Of a stretch of DNA of 60,224 bases, positions 7,912 to 16,167 are shown piece by piece. The notes below the pieces were generated by a model. The model made no database searches, had not been told where the DNA came from, and worked only from the letters and a program-made list of their open reading frames with translations. The stretch is from Elusimicrobia bacterium GWA2_61_42. Its GTDB lineage: Bacteria > Elusimicrobiota > Elusimicrobia > Elusimicrobiales > UBA9959. The stretch's first letter is position 1. Each line of letters begins with the position of its first letter. Made by a program: the position numbers and the translations under genes. The stretch covers positions 1 to 60,224 of the forward strand of contig MGTU01000003.1 in NCBI GenBank assembly GCA_001799615.1, in the 5' to 3' direction.

Positions 7912-8487
7912 TTAATACACCACGGTCAGCAGTATGAAATGCGCGTAATGGTCGGGGGTGAAGTAGATCTTCTCGCCGCCGCCCACGATGATGCGCTCGG
8001 AGCCGCGGGCGCTCAGGTCGGGGGCCACCTGGTAGGAAGTGCCGCCGATGACTACGGTGTGGGGCGCGCTGCCGGTCAGCAGCGTGTATTCCTTGTAAAA
8101 ACCCACGGGCTGCACGGGCAGCTTGCCTTCCTTGTTCTTGAAGGTGGTGCCGTCCTGGGCGTAAGGCAGCGGTTTGCCGTTGTAGATGTCGGAAACCAGC
8201 TTCATGATGGCTTTAATGCGGGCGGCGTCCTCTATTACCGGGGAAAAGTCTTTGCCCGGCTTGGGGGCGAGGGCGGCGGCTTTCTCCGGCGAGGCTTCCG
8301 GCACCTGTATCTCGGCGACGGCCGGCAGCTGCACGTAATTTTCAAAGGACGAACCGGCCAGCAGCTCGGAAAGAGCGGCGTTGGGCTGGGCCTTTAAAGC
8401 CGGGGCGCCGGCAAAAAGCGAAAGCGAGGGAAAAGATAAAGCGATGACGGCTACGGCTTTCAACCACAGGTTCCGGTTCTTAAGCAT
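7912..8487 (-). CDS. Exported barnase-like guanyl-specific ribonuclease
   Basis: A 191-residue precursor with a basic N-terminus and hydrophobic stretch (residues 8-26, cleavage likely after SLFAGA). The C-terminal 85 residues align with the barnase/N1-T1 family: TFKNKEGKLP, then GFYKEY carrying the presumed general base Glu133, SERII with Arg165, and FTPDHYAHF with His180. The Arg-His spacing of 15 equals that of barnase (Arg87, His102). The gap between Glu133 and Arg165 is longer than in barnase, indicating an insertion of about 18 residues (SAPHTVVIGGTSYQV region). The middle (residues 40-100) is an unknown linker. The adjacent barstar gene supports the call. Role: extracellular RNA degradation or interbacterial toxin. 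Confidence 0.8.
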   Translation of the reverse strand: MLKNRNLWLKAVAVIALSFPSLSLFAGAPALKAQPNAALSELLAGSSFENYVQLPAVAEIQVPEASPEKAAALAPKPGKDFSPVIEDAARIKAIMKLVSDIYNGKPLPYAQDGTTFKNKEGKLPVQPVGFYKEYTLLTGSAPHTVVIGGTSYQVAPDLSARGSERIIVGGGEKIYFTPDHYAHFILLTVVY

Positions 8488-8633
8488 GCTGGTTTCCTTT
8501 GGACTGTTCGGTTTAAGATATGCGTCAGGTATATTCTACGGATAATGGGAATCTTTGCCGAGGGTCCAAGGGCCCAGCGGCGCCTGGGCCTAAAGGCCCA
8601 ATAAGACGGGGCCGGAAATGATAAAATAAAGCC

Positions 8634-9554
8634 GTGAAGACGGGAAAAAAAGACAGCTCCTGGATCAGCGAGCAGCTTTGCGTGCAGGCCGCCTCGACCT
8701 GCAACATCTACTGCGCCTACTGCCAGAACCCCCCCGACGGAAAAATGCCCCCGCTGTCGCGCACCCTCGCGGCCATTAAAAAGAGGGGCATAACGGCCGT
8801 CAGCCTTGAAGGCGGCGGCGACCCCGCGGCGAACCCGGACCTCTTCAGACTGACGGCAGAACTGCGCGCGGCGGGAGTCAGCCGCTTCATGCTCTCCACC
8901 AACGCGGTGGCCCTCGCCGACCGCAAGTTCTGCGCCAGGGCCGTGAAAGAAATGGATTTCTTCACCGTCAACTTCCCGTCCCACCTGCCGGAGATCTACG
9001 CAAGAGCCACCCGCAGCGTAAAATTTCACCTGGCCCTGGAGGGCCTGGAGAACCTGAAAGCCTGCGGCGCCGAGGGCAAGCTGCGCCTTTTTCACATCGT
9101 CTCCGCCTTCAACTACAGGGCGCTGCCGGGTTTCGCCGCCTGGGCGGCCAAAAAATTTTCCGGCATGGCTTTCGCCAACCTTACTTTTGTGCGCAACGCC
9201 GGCCGGGTCGAGAACAACCCGGACCTGGTGCCGCGCTACACGGCGGCGGCGCCGTTCGTAAAAATAGCGCTGGCCAGGTTCAAGCTGGCCGGGATAAAGG
9301 CCGTGGCGCAGAACCTGCCGCTCTGCCAGCTGCGGAGTTTCGAAGGGTTCTCCTTTGAATTCCAGCGCTGGCTGCGCGGCGACGAAGTCTTCGAGGAAGG
9401 CGTGGCGAAGGGCGCGGCCAGCGCGGCCTGCCGCGGCTGCGGCCTGCGGCCCGCCTGCTGCGGCGCCCGGGCGGACTACCTGCGCGTGTACGGCGCCGCC
9501 GAGCTTTCCCCCTCCGCGAAAAAACCGGGCGCCATCAGGCCCGAAGGCTTCTGA
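8634..9554 (+). CDS. Radical SAM protein linked to a U32 pair
   Basis: A 306-residue protein starting at the GTG at 8634, with only a weak ribosome binding site. The cluster motif is CNIYCAYC at Cys23, Cys27 and Cys30. The usual GGEP is altered to EGGGDPAANPD, so the acidic residue is shifted. The C-terminus carries CRGCGLRPACCG then ADYLRVYGAAEL, the same ending as the radical SAM proteins at 1351-2277 and 3428-4315 in the divergent operon. Its stop overlaps the start of the first U32 gene (ATGA at 9554), and the three genes are clearly co-translated. Probably an enzyme acting with the U32 proteins; the substrate is unknown. Confidence 0.83.
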   Translation: MKTGKKDSSWISEQLCVQAASTCNIYCAYCQNPPDGKMPPLSRTLAAIKKRGITAVSLEGGGDPAANPDLFRLTAELRAAGVSRFMLSTNAVALADRKFCARAVKEMDFFTVNFPSHLPEIYARATRSVKFHLALEGLENLKACGAEGKLRLFHIVSAFNYRALPGFAAWAAKKFSGMAFANLTFVRNAGRVENNPDLVPRYTAAAPFVKIALARFKLAGIKAVAQNLPLCQLRSFEGFSFEFQRWLRGDEVFEEGVAKGAASAACRGCGLRPACCGARADYLRVYGAAELSPSAKKPGAIRPEGF

Positions 9555-10498
9555 TGAAAATAGTTTCCTGTTTTTCCCGCCTGTCCGAGATCGCCCCGCT
9601 GGCCGAAGCCGGCGCGGACGAGCTTTACTGCGCCGCGGCCGACCTCCCCGCTTTCGGCCAGGGGGCCCTGCGCGGCGGCCTGCGCGCCGCGGCCAAGCGG
9701 GCGCACGGGCTCGGAAAAAAACTAAGTCTCGCCGTGAATTCCATGAAGCTCACCTATTCGAAGCGCCAGATGCTGGAGTTCTACGGCAGGCTGGGCCGCG
9801 CGGCCGAAGCCGGCGTGGACGCTTTCATCGTGGCCAGCCCGTCGGTCTTCACCCTGCTGGAAGAGCTCGGCAAACCGCCGCCGGCCCCGATCCACCTGAG
9901 CTCGGTGCAGCCCTGTTTCAATTCCAGGGCGGCGCGCTATTTCATCCGCCTGGGAATAACCAGGATCGTCCTGCCCAACCAGGTCTCGGCGCTGGAGTCG
10001 AAAGAGATCTTCAAAGAGTGCCGGGCGGCCGGGGTGAAAACGGAAATTTTCGATTACCGCTTTTTCGGCTGCGTCTACGTCAACGGGCGCTGCAGCCTGC
10101 ACGACCCGATCTTCCACACGTTCACTTCCGGCAAGGAAGGCGGGGAACTTTGCCGCTGCGGCGCCGGCCCCGGGGGGACGCTGCGCGTGAAGGCGGAAAC
10201 CGTGGCGACAGGCCGCGCCGCGGAGGCGTCCGCGCTGGCCGGGCGCCTGTACGCGCGCATGACCTGCGGCGGCCCGCCCCGCCTCGCCAACGCCGCGTCT
10301 TTTTTCGATTTTTTCTCCATGGGCGCCGATTTCCTCAAATACGGCACCCGGCGGGACCCGGCCGCAGTAAAGATAAGCAAGGTGCGCGAGCTGCGCGCGA
10401 TGCTGGACCTGGCGGAGGGCCTGGCCGGCAGCCTGCCGCGGCCGGCGGCGCGCAGCGCCTTTATCGCCCGCATGACAAGCTGGCGGGGGCTGAAATGA
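9554..10498 (+). CDS. U32-family protein, UbiU-like
   Basis: A 314-residue TIM-barrel-type U32 protein (AEAGADELYCA near the N-terminus, HLSSVQP, RIVLPNQVS). Cysteines 173, 180, 200 and 238 have the spacing 6-19-37, close to the 4Fe-4S ligands of E. coli UbiU (169, 176, 193, 232). The FFGCVYVNGRC motif corresponds to UbiU's C-x6-C. UbiU works with UbiV in oxygen-independent hydroxylation of ubiquinone precursors; U32 relatives also hydroxylate or modify RNA. The following gene is UbiV-like, so the pair probably forms a similar heterodimer. No ubiquinone gene is nearby, so another substrate is likely. ATGA overlaps join it to both neighbours. Confidence 0.8.
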   Translation: MKIVSCFSRLSEIAPLAEAGADELYCAAADLPAFGQGALRGGLRAAAKRAHGLGKKLSLAVNSMKLTYSKRQMLEFYGRLGRAAEAGVDAFIVASPSVFTLLEELGKPPPAPIHLSSVQPCFNSRAARYFIRLGITRIVLPNQVSALESKEIFKECRAAGVKTEIFDYRFFGCVYVNGRCSLHDPIFHTFTSGKEGGELCRCGAGPGGTLRVKAETVATGRAAEASALAGRLYARMTCGGPPRLANAASFFDFFSMGADFLKYGTRRDPAAVKISKVRELRAMLDLAEGLAGSLPRPAARSAFIARMTSWRGLK

Positions 10499-11289
10499 TA
10501 GAAAAAGGGATAAAGATATCGGGCCTCTCCCCGGCCCGGCTGGAAGCCGGCGGGGCGCTGAAGGACGCGCTGGAGAAATTCGATTGGTTCTACATAGGAG
10601 AGGAATTCTGCGAGAACCTGCTGCCGGCCCCCGCCGAGCTCAAGCGCACGGCCGCTTTTTTCCTGGAGAAAGGCCGCAAGGTCTGCGTGCTCACCCCGCC
10701 GGTAAGCGAGCGCGGCATCAAGAACCTTAAAAGCGCTTTCAGACTGCTGTCACGCCTGGACCCGGACGCCGTCGAGCTTACCGTTAACGACTTCGGCGCG
10801 CTGGAACTGGCGCGGGAATGCGGCCTGCGGGTAAAGATAAACGCCGGGCGGCTGCTGTACGGCAACCTTTTCATGGTCCGCAGGAGCACCTTACGGCTGA
10901 TCAATCCCCAGGCGCTGCGCTTCTTTACGTCCCGGGGCATAAACCGTTTCGAACTTTCCGCCACGGGGGAGCGGCCGCGCACGGATTTCGGCGGCGCCGG
11001 CAGCGGGGAGCTGAACCTGACCCTTTATTACCCGTACCTCAACATGACAACCACGCGCACCTGCCTGCTGGGCGTGCCGGACATCCCGCCGCACGAGTCC
11101 GCGGCGGGCATTAACTGCCGCCGCGAATGCGCCGTAGCCTCTTTTGAAGTGAAACACCCGCTGATAAAGGAAAGCCTGCTCGTGCGGGGGAACACGGTCT
11201 TCATGCGGTTCCCCCGCAAGTTCTATTCTTCCGAAAAGAGCCTGGAAGCCATGCGGGTGAACCGCCTGGTCTACTGTCCCTTCCCCTGA
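10495..11289 (+). CDS. U32-family protein, UbiV-like
   Basis: A 264-residue protein from the ATG at 10495 (overlapping the upstream stop). FYIGEEFC places Cys39 exactly where E. coli UbiV has its first cluster ligand, and Cys190, Cys208 and Cys212 (TTRTCLLG...NCRREC) parallel UbiV Cys180, Cys193 and Cys197. YPYLNMTTTRTCLLG is the typical U32 segment just before the cluster. It lacks catalytic protease features; like UbiV it is probably a redox or oxygen-transfer partner of the protein at 9554-10498. Its 3' end overlaps the convergent gene at 11271-13265 by 19 bases, with no terminator between. Confidence 0.8.
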   Translation: MIEKGIKISGLSPARLEAGGALKDALEKFDWFYIGEEFCENLLPAPAELKRTAAFFLEKGRKVCVLTPPVSERGIKNLKSAFRLLSRLDPDAVELTVNDFGALELARECGLRVKINAGRLLYGNLFMVRRSTLRLINPQALRFFTSRGINRFELSATGERPRTDFGGAGSGELNLTLYYPYLNMTTTRTCLLGVPDIPPHESAAGINCRRECAVASFEVKHPLIKESLLVRGNTVFMRFPRKFYSSEKSLEAMRVNRLVYCPFP

Positions 11290-13265
11290 ACCCGGCCGCG
11301 CCGCCGCAAAGCCTGCCCATAGGCGTCGGCAGAGGCCATGTGCCTGCCGCCGCGCCCCGAATCGTTGAATTTCTGCAGCCTGGCCAGGGCCTCCGCGTCG
11401 TTGCCGGCGGCGGCCTCAGAAAGCGCGGACGCCAGCGGCAGCAGCTGGCCGGCCGGCCCGAGGTGCGGCATTTTCTTCAGCTCCGAAACAGCCTCCCGGT
11501 CGCCGCGCAGCGCCAAGGCCCAGGCCAGGTCCAACCCGCACTCCGCGCAGTCCGGCGCCAGGGCCAGGGCCTGCCTGAAACGCCGCTCGGCGACGGGCAG
11601 GTCCCCGCTTTTGAGCGAGCATAACCCGTCCTGCCTTAGGAACAGCGCCTTGTCGAGAGCTTTGTCCGCCCGGTAAAAACCTATGCGCACGGGCAGCGGC
11701 TGCCTGGCTTCGGCGTCCCTGAACATGGTGTAGAACCTGTGGGGGAAGCCCGCTTCGGCCAGCGCCGGCGCGGCGGATCCGCCGCCGGGCAGCCACGGGA
11801 GAACGCAGTCCTGGGGCCGGCCGGCTTCGGGCCCGGAAAAAACCTGGCAGTGGGCGGGGATATATTTATAGACGCAGGCCGGCTCTTTTTGCGCGCAGTC
11901 ACCGGAAAGCAGCGGGAAATATTTCTTCAGCACGTTCTTGCGGTGGTCATGCTGTCCGTAGACCAGGGCGCAGCCTGTCGGCCACTTCGCGCGGGCCTCG
12001 AGCAGCAGCCGCCACTCCAGGTCGTTGGTCCTTTTTTCCCCTTCCAGCCCCGCCGCGGCTGAAGCGTTGGCGCCCAGATAAATTCCGCAGAAAACGATTA
12101 GCGCGGCTAAACCCACTTTTTCATAGCCGGGCCGCCAGAGAGCCTCCCAGGCGAAAGCCGCCAGGCAGGCGAAAAGCAGGAAAAAATAAAGCTGGTGCCG
12201 CATAAAGTGCAGCGGGTACTCTGCCTGCACGGAGAACACGGAAGAAAGATAAAGCGCGCCGGCCAGCAGCGCCGCCGCGCAGAAGAGCCGGCGCCCGTCC
12301 CCCGCCGCCAGCGCGCGCCAGGCCACCAGGACAAAAGCGCCGGCTACGGCGGGAAAAACCGCCGCGGCCGGGACATGCAGCCCGATGGAAAGATTGCTCT
12401 TCCACAGCTGTTCCATGAAGTGCCCCCCGAGGCGCAGAGCTTCGCGCGCCGACGGGCCGTTATACGGGTACCGGCCGGCGACCTCCGCCAGCCAGACCGC
12501 GCACAGCGCCGCAGCCCCGGCCAGGAGCGCCCAGGCCGCCGCGGGCCGCCCGCCCGGAGAAACGAGCCGCCTGAGGCCGCCGCCCGGTCTCAGCAGCGAC
12601 GCCGCGAGGAACAGCGCCGGCAGCGCGGCCATCTCGTAGCGGCCAGCGCAGACCAGGAAAAACGCGCACAGCGCCCAGGCGAGGCCGGCCAGGCCGCGCC
12701 GTCCCTCGTCGAGCGAAGCGGCGGCGTACAGCGCGGAACAGATATAAAAAACGTTGGCGGCCGTGGTGGAAAAAGTTCTGGCGTTCAGCGCCGCGAGGAA
12801 GTTGAAGTAGAAAATAAAAAAACCGAAAAACGCCGCCGCCGCGCCCAGGCCGCAGCGCCGGAAAAAAGCGAACAGCAGGACGGCCGCCGCGAACATCAGC
12901 AGCTCGTTCTTGACCAGGACGAAAGGCAGGGAACGACCGCTGAAGGAATCGAAGACCGCGTCGGCGATCACGGGCGAGACCTCTTTGCCGGAAAAAGAAA
13001 AACCGATATCCGACAGGTTGAAGAAGCTCATCCCCAGGTACTGAAAATCATGGTCGTTATCGTAGCCGCCGCGCGGCGACACGCCCGAGTAAGCGGCCTG
13101 GCCCAGGCCGAAGGCGGCCGCCAGCAGCAGCGCCGTGAGCAGCCTGCTTTTCGGCTTGCCGCTCCTGACCCAGCCGGCCAGGTCGACTCCCAGGAACCAG
13201 GCGTTGACGGCGAAAGCTCCCAGGCAGGCGGCGTAAAGAGCGTAGAGCGCCGCCGGGGCCATCAC
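11271..13265 (-). CDS. Large polytopic membrane protein with C-terminal TPR-like region, possible GT-C glycosyltransferase
   Basis: A 664-residue protein with about ten membrane segments in the first 400 residues and a soluble tail. The first exterior loop has an acidic cluster (GGYDNDHDFQYLGM), as in GT-C/PMT-type glycosyltransferases that use lipid-linked sugars, but I cannot assign a family. Residues 560-650 look like TPR helices (ERRFRQALALAPDCAECGLD, LAWALALRGD). It can start at GTG 13265 or ATG 13262; both overlap the end of the GT2 gene, so it is the last gene of a coupled chain with a glycosyltransferase, a nucleotidyltransferase and a phosphohexomutase. This points to surface glycan synthesis. 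Confidence 0.7.
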   Translation of the reverse strand: MMAPAALYALYAACLGAFAVNAWFLGVDLAGWVRSGKPKSRLLTALLLAAAFGLGQAAYSGVSPRGGYDNDHDFQYLGMSFFNLSDIGFSFSGKEVSPVIADAVFDSFSGRSLPFVLVKNELLMFAAAVLLFAFFRRCGLGAAAAFFGFFIFYFNFLAALNARTFSTTAANVFYICSALYAAASLDEGRRGLAGLAWALCAFFLVCAGRYEMAALPALFLAASLLRPGGGLRRLVSPGGRPAAAWALLAGAAALCAVWLAEVAGRYPYNGPSAREALRLGGHFMEQLWKSNLSIGLHVPAAAVFPAVAGAFVLVAWRALAAGDGRRLFCAAALLAGALYLSSVFSVQAEYPLHFMRHQLYFFLLFACLAAFAWEALWRPGYEKVGLAALIVFCGIYLGANASAAAGLEGEKRTNDLEWRLLLEARAKWPTGCALVYGQHDHRKNVLKKYFPLLSGDCAQKEPACVYKYIPAHCQVFSGPEAGRPQDCVLPWLPGGGSAAPALAEAGFPHRFYTMFRDAEARQPLPVRIGFYRADKALDKALFLRQDGLCSLKSGDLPVAERRFRQALALAPDCAECGLDLAWALALRGDREAVSELKKMPHLGPAGQLLPLASALSEAAAGNDAEALARLQKFNDSGRGGRHMASADAYGQALRRRGRVQGKGQ

Positions 13266-13984
13266 CGGCCACCGCCGCCCAGCCGGGCGCGCATGCGCAA
13301 ACTGGCGGCTATGGTGCGCCGCGCGAGGGCCAGCCGGTCCAGGAACCCGCGGTTCCAGCTGGAGGCCCCGTGCCGGCGCTGCAGGTTCTCCACGCCGAAC
13401 CTCACTTCGCGGAAGCCCGCCCGGGCCGCCGTGACGCAGACGTACAGGTCCAGGGAAAAATCATGAGGGGGCGACGTCCAATCCTTCATCAGCGAGCGGT
13501 CGAAAAGCGTGGGCTGCCCGTTTATGTCGCGCAGCCGGGTGCCCATGCAGACGGTCTCGAAAACCGACATCCCGGCGGTAAAAATACGGTCCAGCAGCGG
13601 CCGCCCGCGGCGCAGGCCCTTTACCAGGACTTTCCTGCCCCCGGCGCGGTCCAGCAGCAGCGCCGCCTGGAAGACAGCGGCGGGGCTGAACTGCAGGTCC
13701 GCGTGTATCCAGCCCACCGCGCGGCCGTAGGCGGTCGCCAGCCCGCTCAGGATACCGAAGCCGTAACCGCGGTTAACGTCCACCTTTACGGCCCGGGCGA
13801 AAGGATAAAGCGGCAGCAGGCGCGCCAGTTCTCCGGGCGTATTGTCGGTAGATCCGTTGTCCACCAGGATCAGTTCGAAATCGACGCCGGACCCGGCGGC
13901 GCTGAAAGCCTCCAGCAGGGCCGGCAGGCTGGCCGCCTCGTTATAGCAGGGCACCACTATGGAGAAGACCGGGCTGGCGCTCAC
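13262..13984 (-). CDS. Family 2 glycosyltransferase
   Basis: A 240-residue GT-A fold enzyme with FSIVVPCYNEAASLPALLEA at the N-terminus, DNGSTDNTP, and HADLQFSP in place of the metal-binding DxD-like DADLQ motif of the DPM1/undecaprenyl-phosphate group. No membrane segment, so it is cytoplasmic or peripheral. It starts with GTG at 13984, overlapping the upstream stop (GTGA). Likely transfers an activated sugar to a lipid carrier or growing glycan; the nucleotidyltransferase and phosphomutase upstream would supply the sugar nucleotide. Confidence 0.85.
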   Translation of the reverse strand: MSASPVFSIVVPCYNEAASLPALLEAFSAAGSGVDFELILVDNGSTDNTPGELARLLPLYPFARAVKVDVNRGYGFGILSGLATAYGRAVGWIHADLQFSPAAVFQAALLLDRAGGRKVLVKGLRRGRPLLDRIFTAGMSVFETVCMGTRLRDINGQPTLFDRSLMKDWTSPPHDFSLDLYVCVTAARAGFREVRFGVENLQRRHGASSWNRGFLDRLALARRTIAASLRMRARLGGGGR

Positions 13985-14730
13985 CGCGCCCCCCGTTTGC
14001 CGAAGGCCGCCACTTCCTCCGGCGTGCCCAGCGGCGTAAGCTCGGCCACGGGGTCCAGGACGAACCGGCGCCCCGCGGCTATCAGCCTGTTGTAAAGCGG
14101 CGCCACGTAGAACTCGCCGCGGGTGGTTTCCCCGCCTTTTACCGCCTCCGCCGCGGTCTCGAAAAAATCGGCGGCCCGGCTGAAATGGTAGAACCCCGTA
14201 AGCGCGTTATCCGAGATCTGCTCTTTCTCCGCCGTGGCCGCTACCGCGCCGTCCGGCCCCGTCCGGGCGAAACTCCACTTGGGATCCGCGCCGGCGAGCT
14301 TGAAGGAGCCGATCACGCCGTCCAGCCTGGCGGCCGGGTCGGAGAGCCGGGCGGCCAGCGAAGGCGAGCTGAAGCAGGTATCGATATTGTAGATGCCCAG
14401 GCCGCTGCCGCCGGAGACCAGGCCGCGCAGGCTGAGCACGGTTTCCGCCTGGCCGCGGGTCGGCGCGTCCAGCAGCACCAGTTCCCAGGAGCGGCGGCGC
14501 GCGGCGCCCAGTTTGGAATCTATGAACTCGGAAAGCTTGAACAAACTCTCGTGTTCCCGCAGGGCGATGAAATAGGTTTTTGCCGCCAGCTCCAGCGGCA
14601 GGGAGAACACGGCGTGCTCGAACAGCGTGCGGCCGCCGGCCTCGATCATGTACTTGGGGCCCGCAAAGCCGGCCTTCGCGAAACGCTCGCCGCGCCCGGC
14701 CATGGCCACGGAGTAAACCAAAGCGGACAT
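13981..14730 (-). CDS. Sugar-phosphate nucleotidyltransferase-like protein
   Basis: A 249-residue protein with the N-terminal nucleotide-binding loop MAGRGERFAKAGFAGPKYMI (residues 9-28), a variant of GxGxRF followed by a lysine that contacts phosphate. The middle has GLGIYNIDTCF, in the place where the metal-binding aspartate of the family sits. Activates a sugar-1-phosphate as an NDP-sugar. Its ATG shares one base with the stop of the phosphohexomutase upstream (TGATG at 14728-14732), which would supply the sugar-1-phosphate. The exact sugar is not readable. Confidence 0.8.
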   Translation of the reverse strand: MSALVYSVAMAGRGERFAKAGFAGPKYMIEAGGRTLFEHAVFSLPLELAAKTYFIALREHESLFKLSEFIDSKLGAARRRSWELVLLDAPTRGQAETVLSLRGLVSGGSGLGIYNIDTCFSSPSLAARLSDPAARLDGVIGSFKLAGADPKWSFARTGPDGAVAATAEKEQISDNALTGFYHFSRAADFFETAAEAVKGGETTRGEFYVAPLYNRLIAAGRRFVLDPVAELTPLGTPEEVAAFGKRGAR

Positions 14731-16142
14731 CAGGCCAGTCCTTCTTTGCGCACGGCTTTGACGGCCAGCTCCACCAGCGCCGCGGTGGCCGGCGCCGACG
14801 GGGTCTCGGAATAGATCCTGACCAGGGGCTCGGTGCCGGACGGGCGTATCAGCAGCCAGCCGCCGTCCTCGAAAGTAAGCTTGACCCCGTCCAGCTCCGA
14901 CACCCTGACCACGCGCAGGCCCAGCGGGCGGGCGGGCAGGCGGGCCCTGAGGCGGCGCGAAGTTTCTGCTTTGTCGGGCGCCGCCGCCAGCAGCGCCAGG
15001 TCCCGGCGCAGGTAATGCGACGGGCCGTGCTCTTTGGCCAGGCGCCGCGTCAGGGCGGAAAGGGAAAGCCTGGTCTCGGCCAGCATCTCCATGAAAAGCA
15101 GGGCCGTAACGAGGCCGTCGCGCTCCGGGAGATTGCCTTTCCAGGTGTAGCCCCCGGACTCCTCGGCCGCCGCCACGGCGTCGCCGGCGCGCAGGCGCTC
15201 CGCCAGCGCCTTGAACCCCACGTAGGTTTCCTCCACCGGCAGGCCGGCGCGGGCGGCTATGGAGGCGGACAGCCGCCCCATGGAAACGCTTTGCACCACC
15301 GGGCCGCGGCCGCCGCGGAAATTTATCACGTAATCGCAGACCAGGCCGAACACCACCGGCGGGCTCAGGTAGCGCCCTTTCTCGTCGAACACGGCGAAGC
15401 GGTCCCCGTCCCCGTCGAAAGCGAAGCCGCAGGCGGCTTTGGAGGCGCGCACCCCGGCGGCCAGGCCTTTCAGCCCGGCCTCTACGGGTTCCGGGGCGGA
15501 CATGCCGAAGAAAGCGTCCCTGCCGGAGCGCAGCGCCCGGAAGGTTCCCGGGCGGAAAAGTTTTTCAAGGTAGCCGGCGGCGCAGCCGTGCATGAAATCC
15601 AGGGCCACCGGGGCGCGCAGGCGGGCGGCCACGCGGCGCAGGGACACCCGGGAACGCAAATACTCCAGGTATTGCCCGTCATGGGAGACTTGGGCCGGCG
15701 CCGCCGGGCGGGCGCGGCGGGACAGGCGCGCCCCCAGGTGCCGCTCCAGCCCGGCCATGAGGCCGGCCGGGGCGGAACCGCCCTTCCATTTGAACTTCAC
15801 GCCGTTGTAATAGTAGGGATTGTGGCTGGCGGTCACCTGCACTCCCAGGCCGTATTTTTCCGCGGTCAGCAGGCTGACCGCGGAACTGGGGAAAGGCGAG
15901 GAACAAAGGTGAGTTTCAAGGCCGGCGGAACAGAACACGGCGGCGGCGCGTTCGGCCGCCTGCTCGGAAAGGAAGCGGCGGTCGAAACTTACCAGGATTT
16001 TCCTGTTATGAAGGTATTGGCGGTCGGAAAGGACGAAGGCGGCGGCGGCGCCGGCCACCAGCTCGACGTTGGCGAGGGTAAAATCCTCGCCTATGACGCC
16101 GCGCCAGCCGTCGGTACCGAACTTGATCCCTCCGCCTTTCAT
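14730..16142 (-). CDS. Phosphohexomutase (phosphoglucomutase/phosphomannomutase family)
   Basis: A 470-residue enzyme interconverting hexose-6-phosphate and hexose-1-phosphate. All four family signatures are present: N-terminal FGTDGWRGVIGEDF, the phosphoserine loop VTASHNPYYYNG, the metal-binding DGDGDRFAVFD, and the sugar-binding AAEESGGY plus the C-terminal phosphate-binding IRPSGTEPLVRIY. The ATG at 16142 follows a GGAGG ribosome binding site. Length is typical. It opens the glycan-precursor chain on the minus strand. Whether the substrate is glucose, mannose or glucosamine phosphate cannot be settled, so no symbol is given. Confidence 0.9.
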   Translation of the reverse strand: MKGGGIKFGTDGWRGVIGEDFTLANVELVAGAAAAFVLSDRQYLHNRKILVSFDRRFLSEQAAERAAAVFCSAGLETHLCSSPFPSSAVSLLTAEKYGLGVQVTASHNPYYYNGVKFKWKGGSAPAGLMAGLERHLGARLSRRARPAAPAQVSHDGQYLEYLRSRVSLRRVAARLRAPVALDFMHGCAAGYLEKLFRPGTFRALRSGRDAFFGMSAPEPVEAGLKGLAAGVRASKAACGFAFDGDGDRFAVFDEKGRYLSPPVVFGLVCDYVINFRGGRGPVVQSVSMGRLSASIAARAGLPVEETYVGFKALAERLRAGDAVAAAEESGGYTWKGNLPERDGLVTALLFMEMLAETRLSLSALTRRLAKEHGPSHYLRRDLALLAAAPDKAETSRRLRARLPARPLGLRVVRVSELDGVKLTFEDGGWLLIRPSGTEPLVRIYSETPSAPATAALVELAVKAVRKEGLA

Positions 16143-16167
16143 CGCGCCTCCGTTCCGGGGCCGGCCG

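Noticed and set aside
8571..8590. Hairpin GGCCCAG-CGGCGC-CTGGGCC between the divergent RNase and radical SAM genes
   Set aside because: No T-tract on either strand and it lies between divergent starts, so it is not a terminator. With seven pairs in GC-rich DNA it may be chance.
9554..11289. Naming the U32 pair ubiU and ubiV
   Set aside because: Cysteine spacing fits, but there is no ubiquinone gene nearby and the radical SAM partner is not part of that pathway, so the symbols would claim too much.
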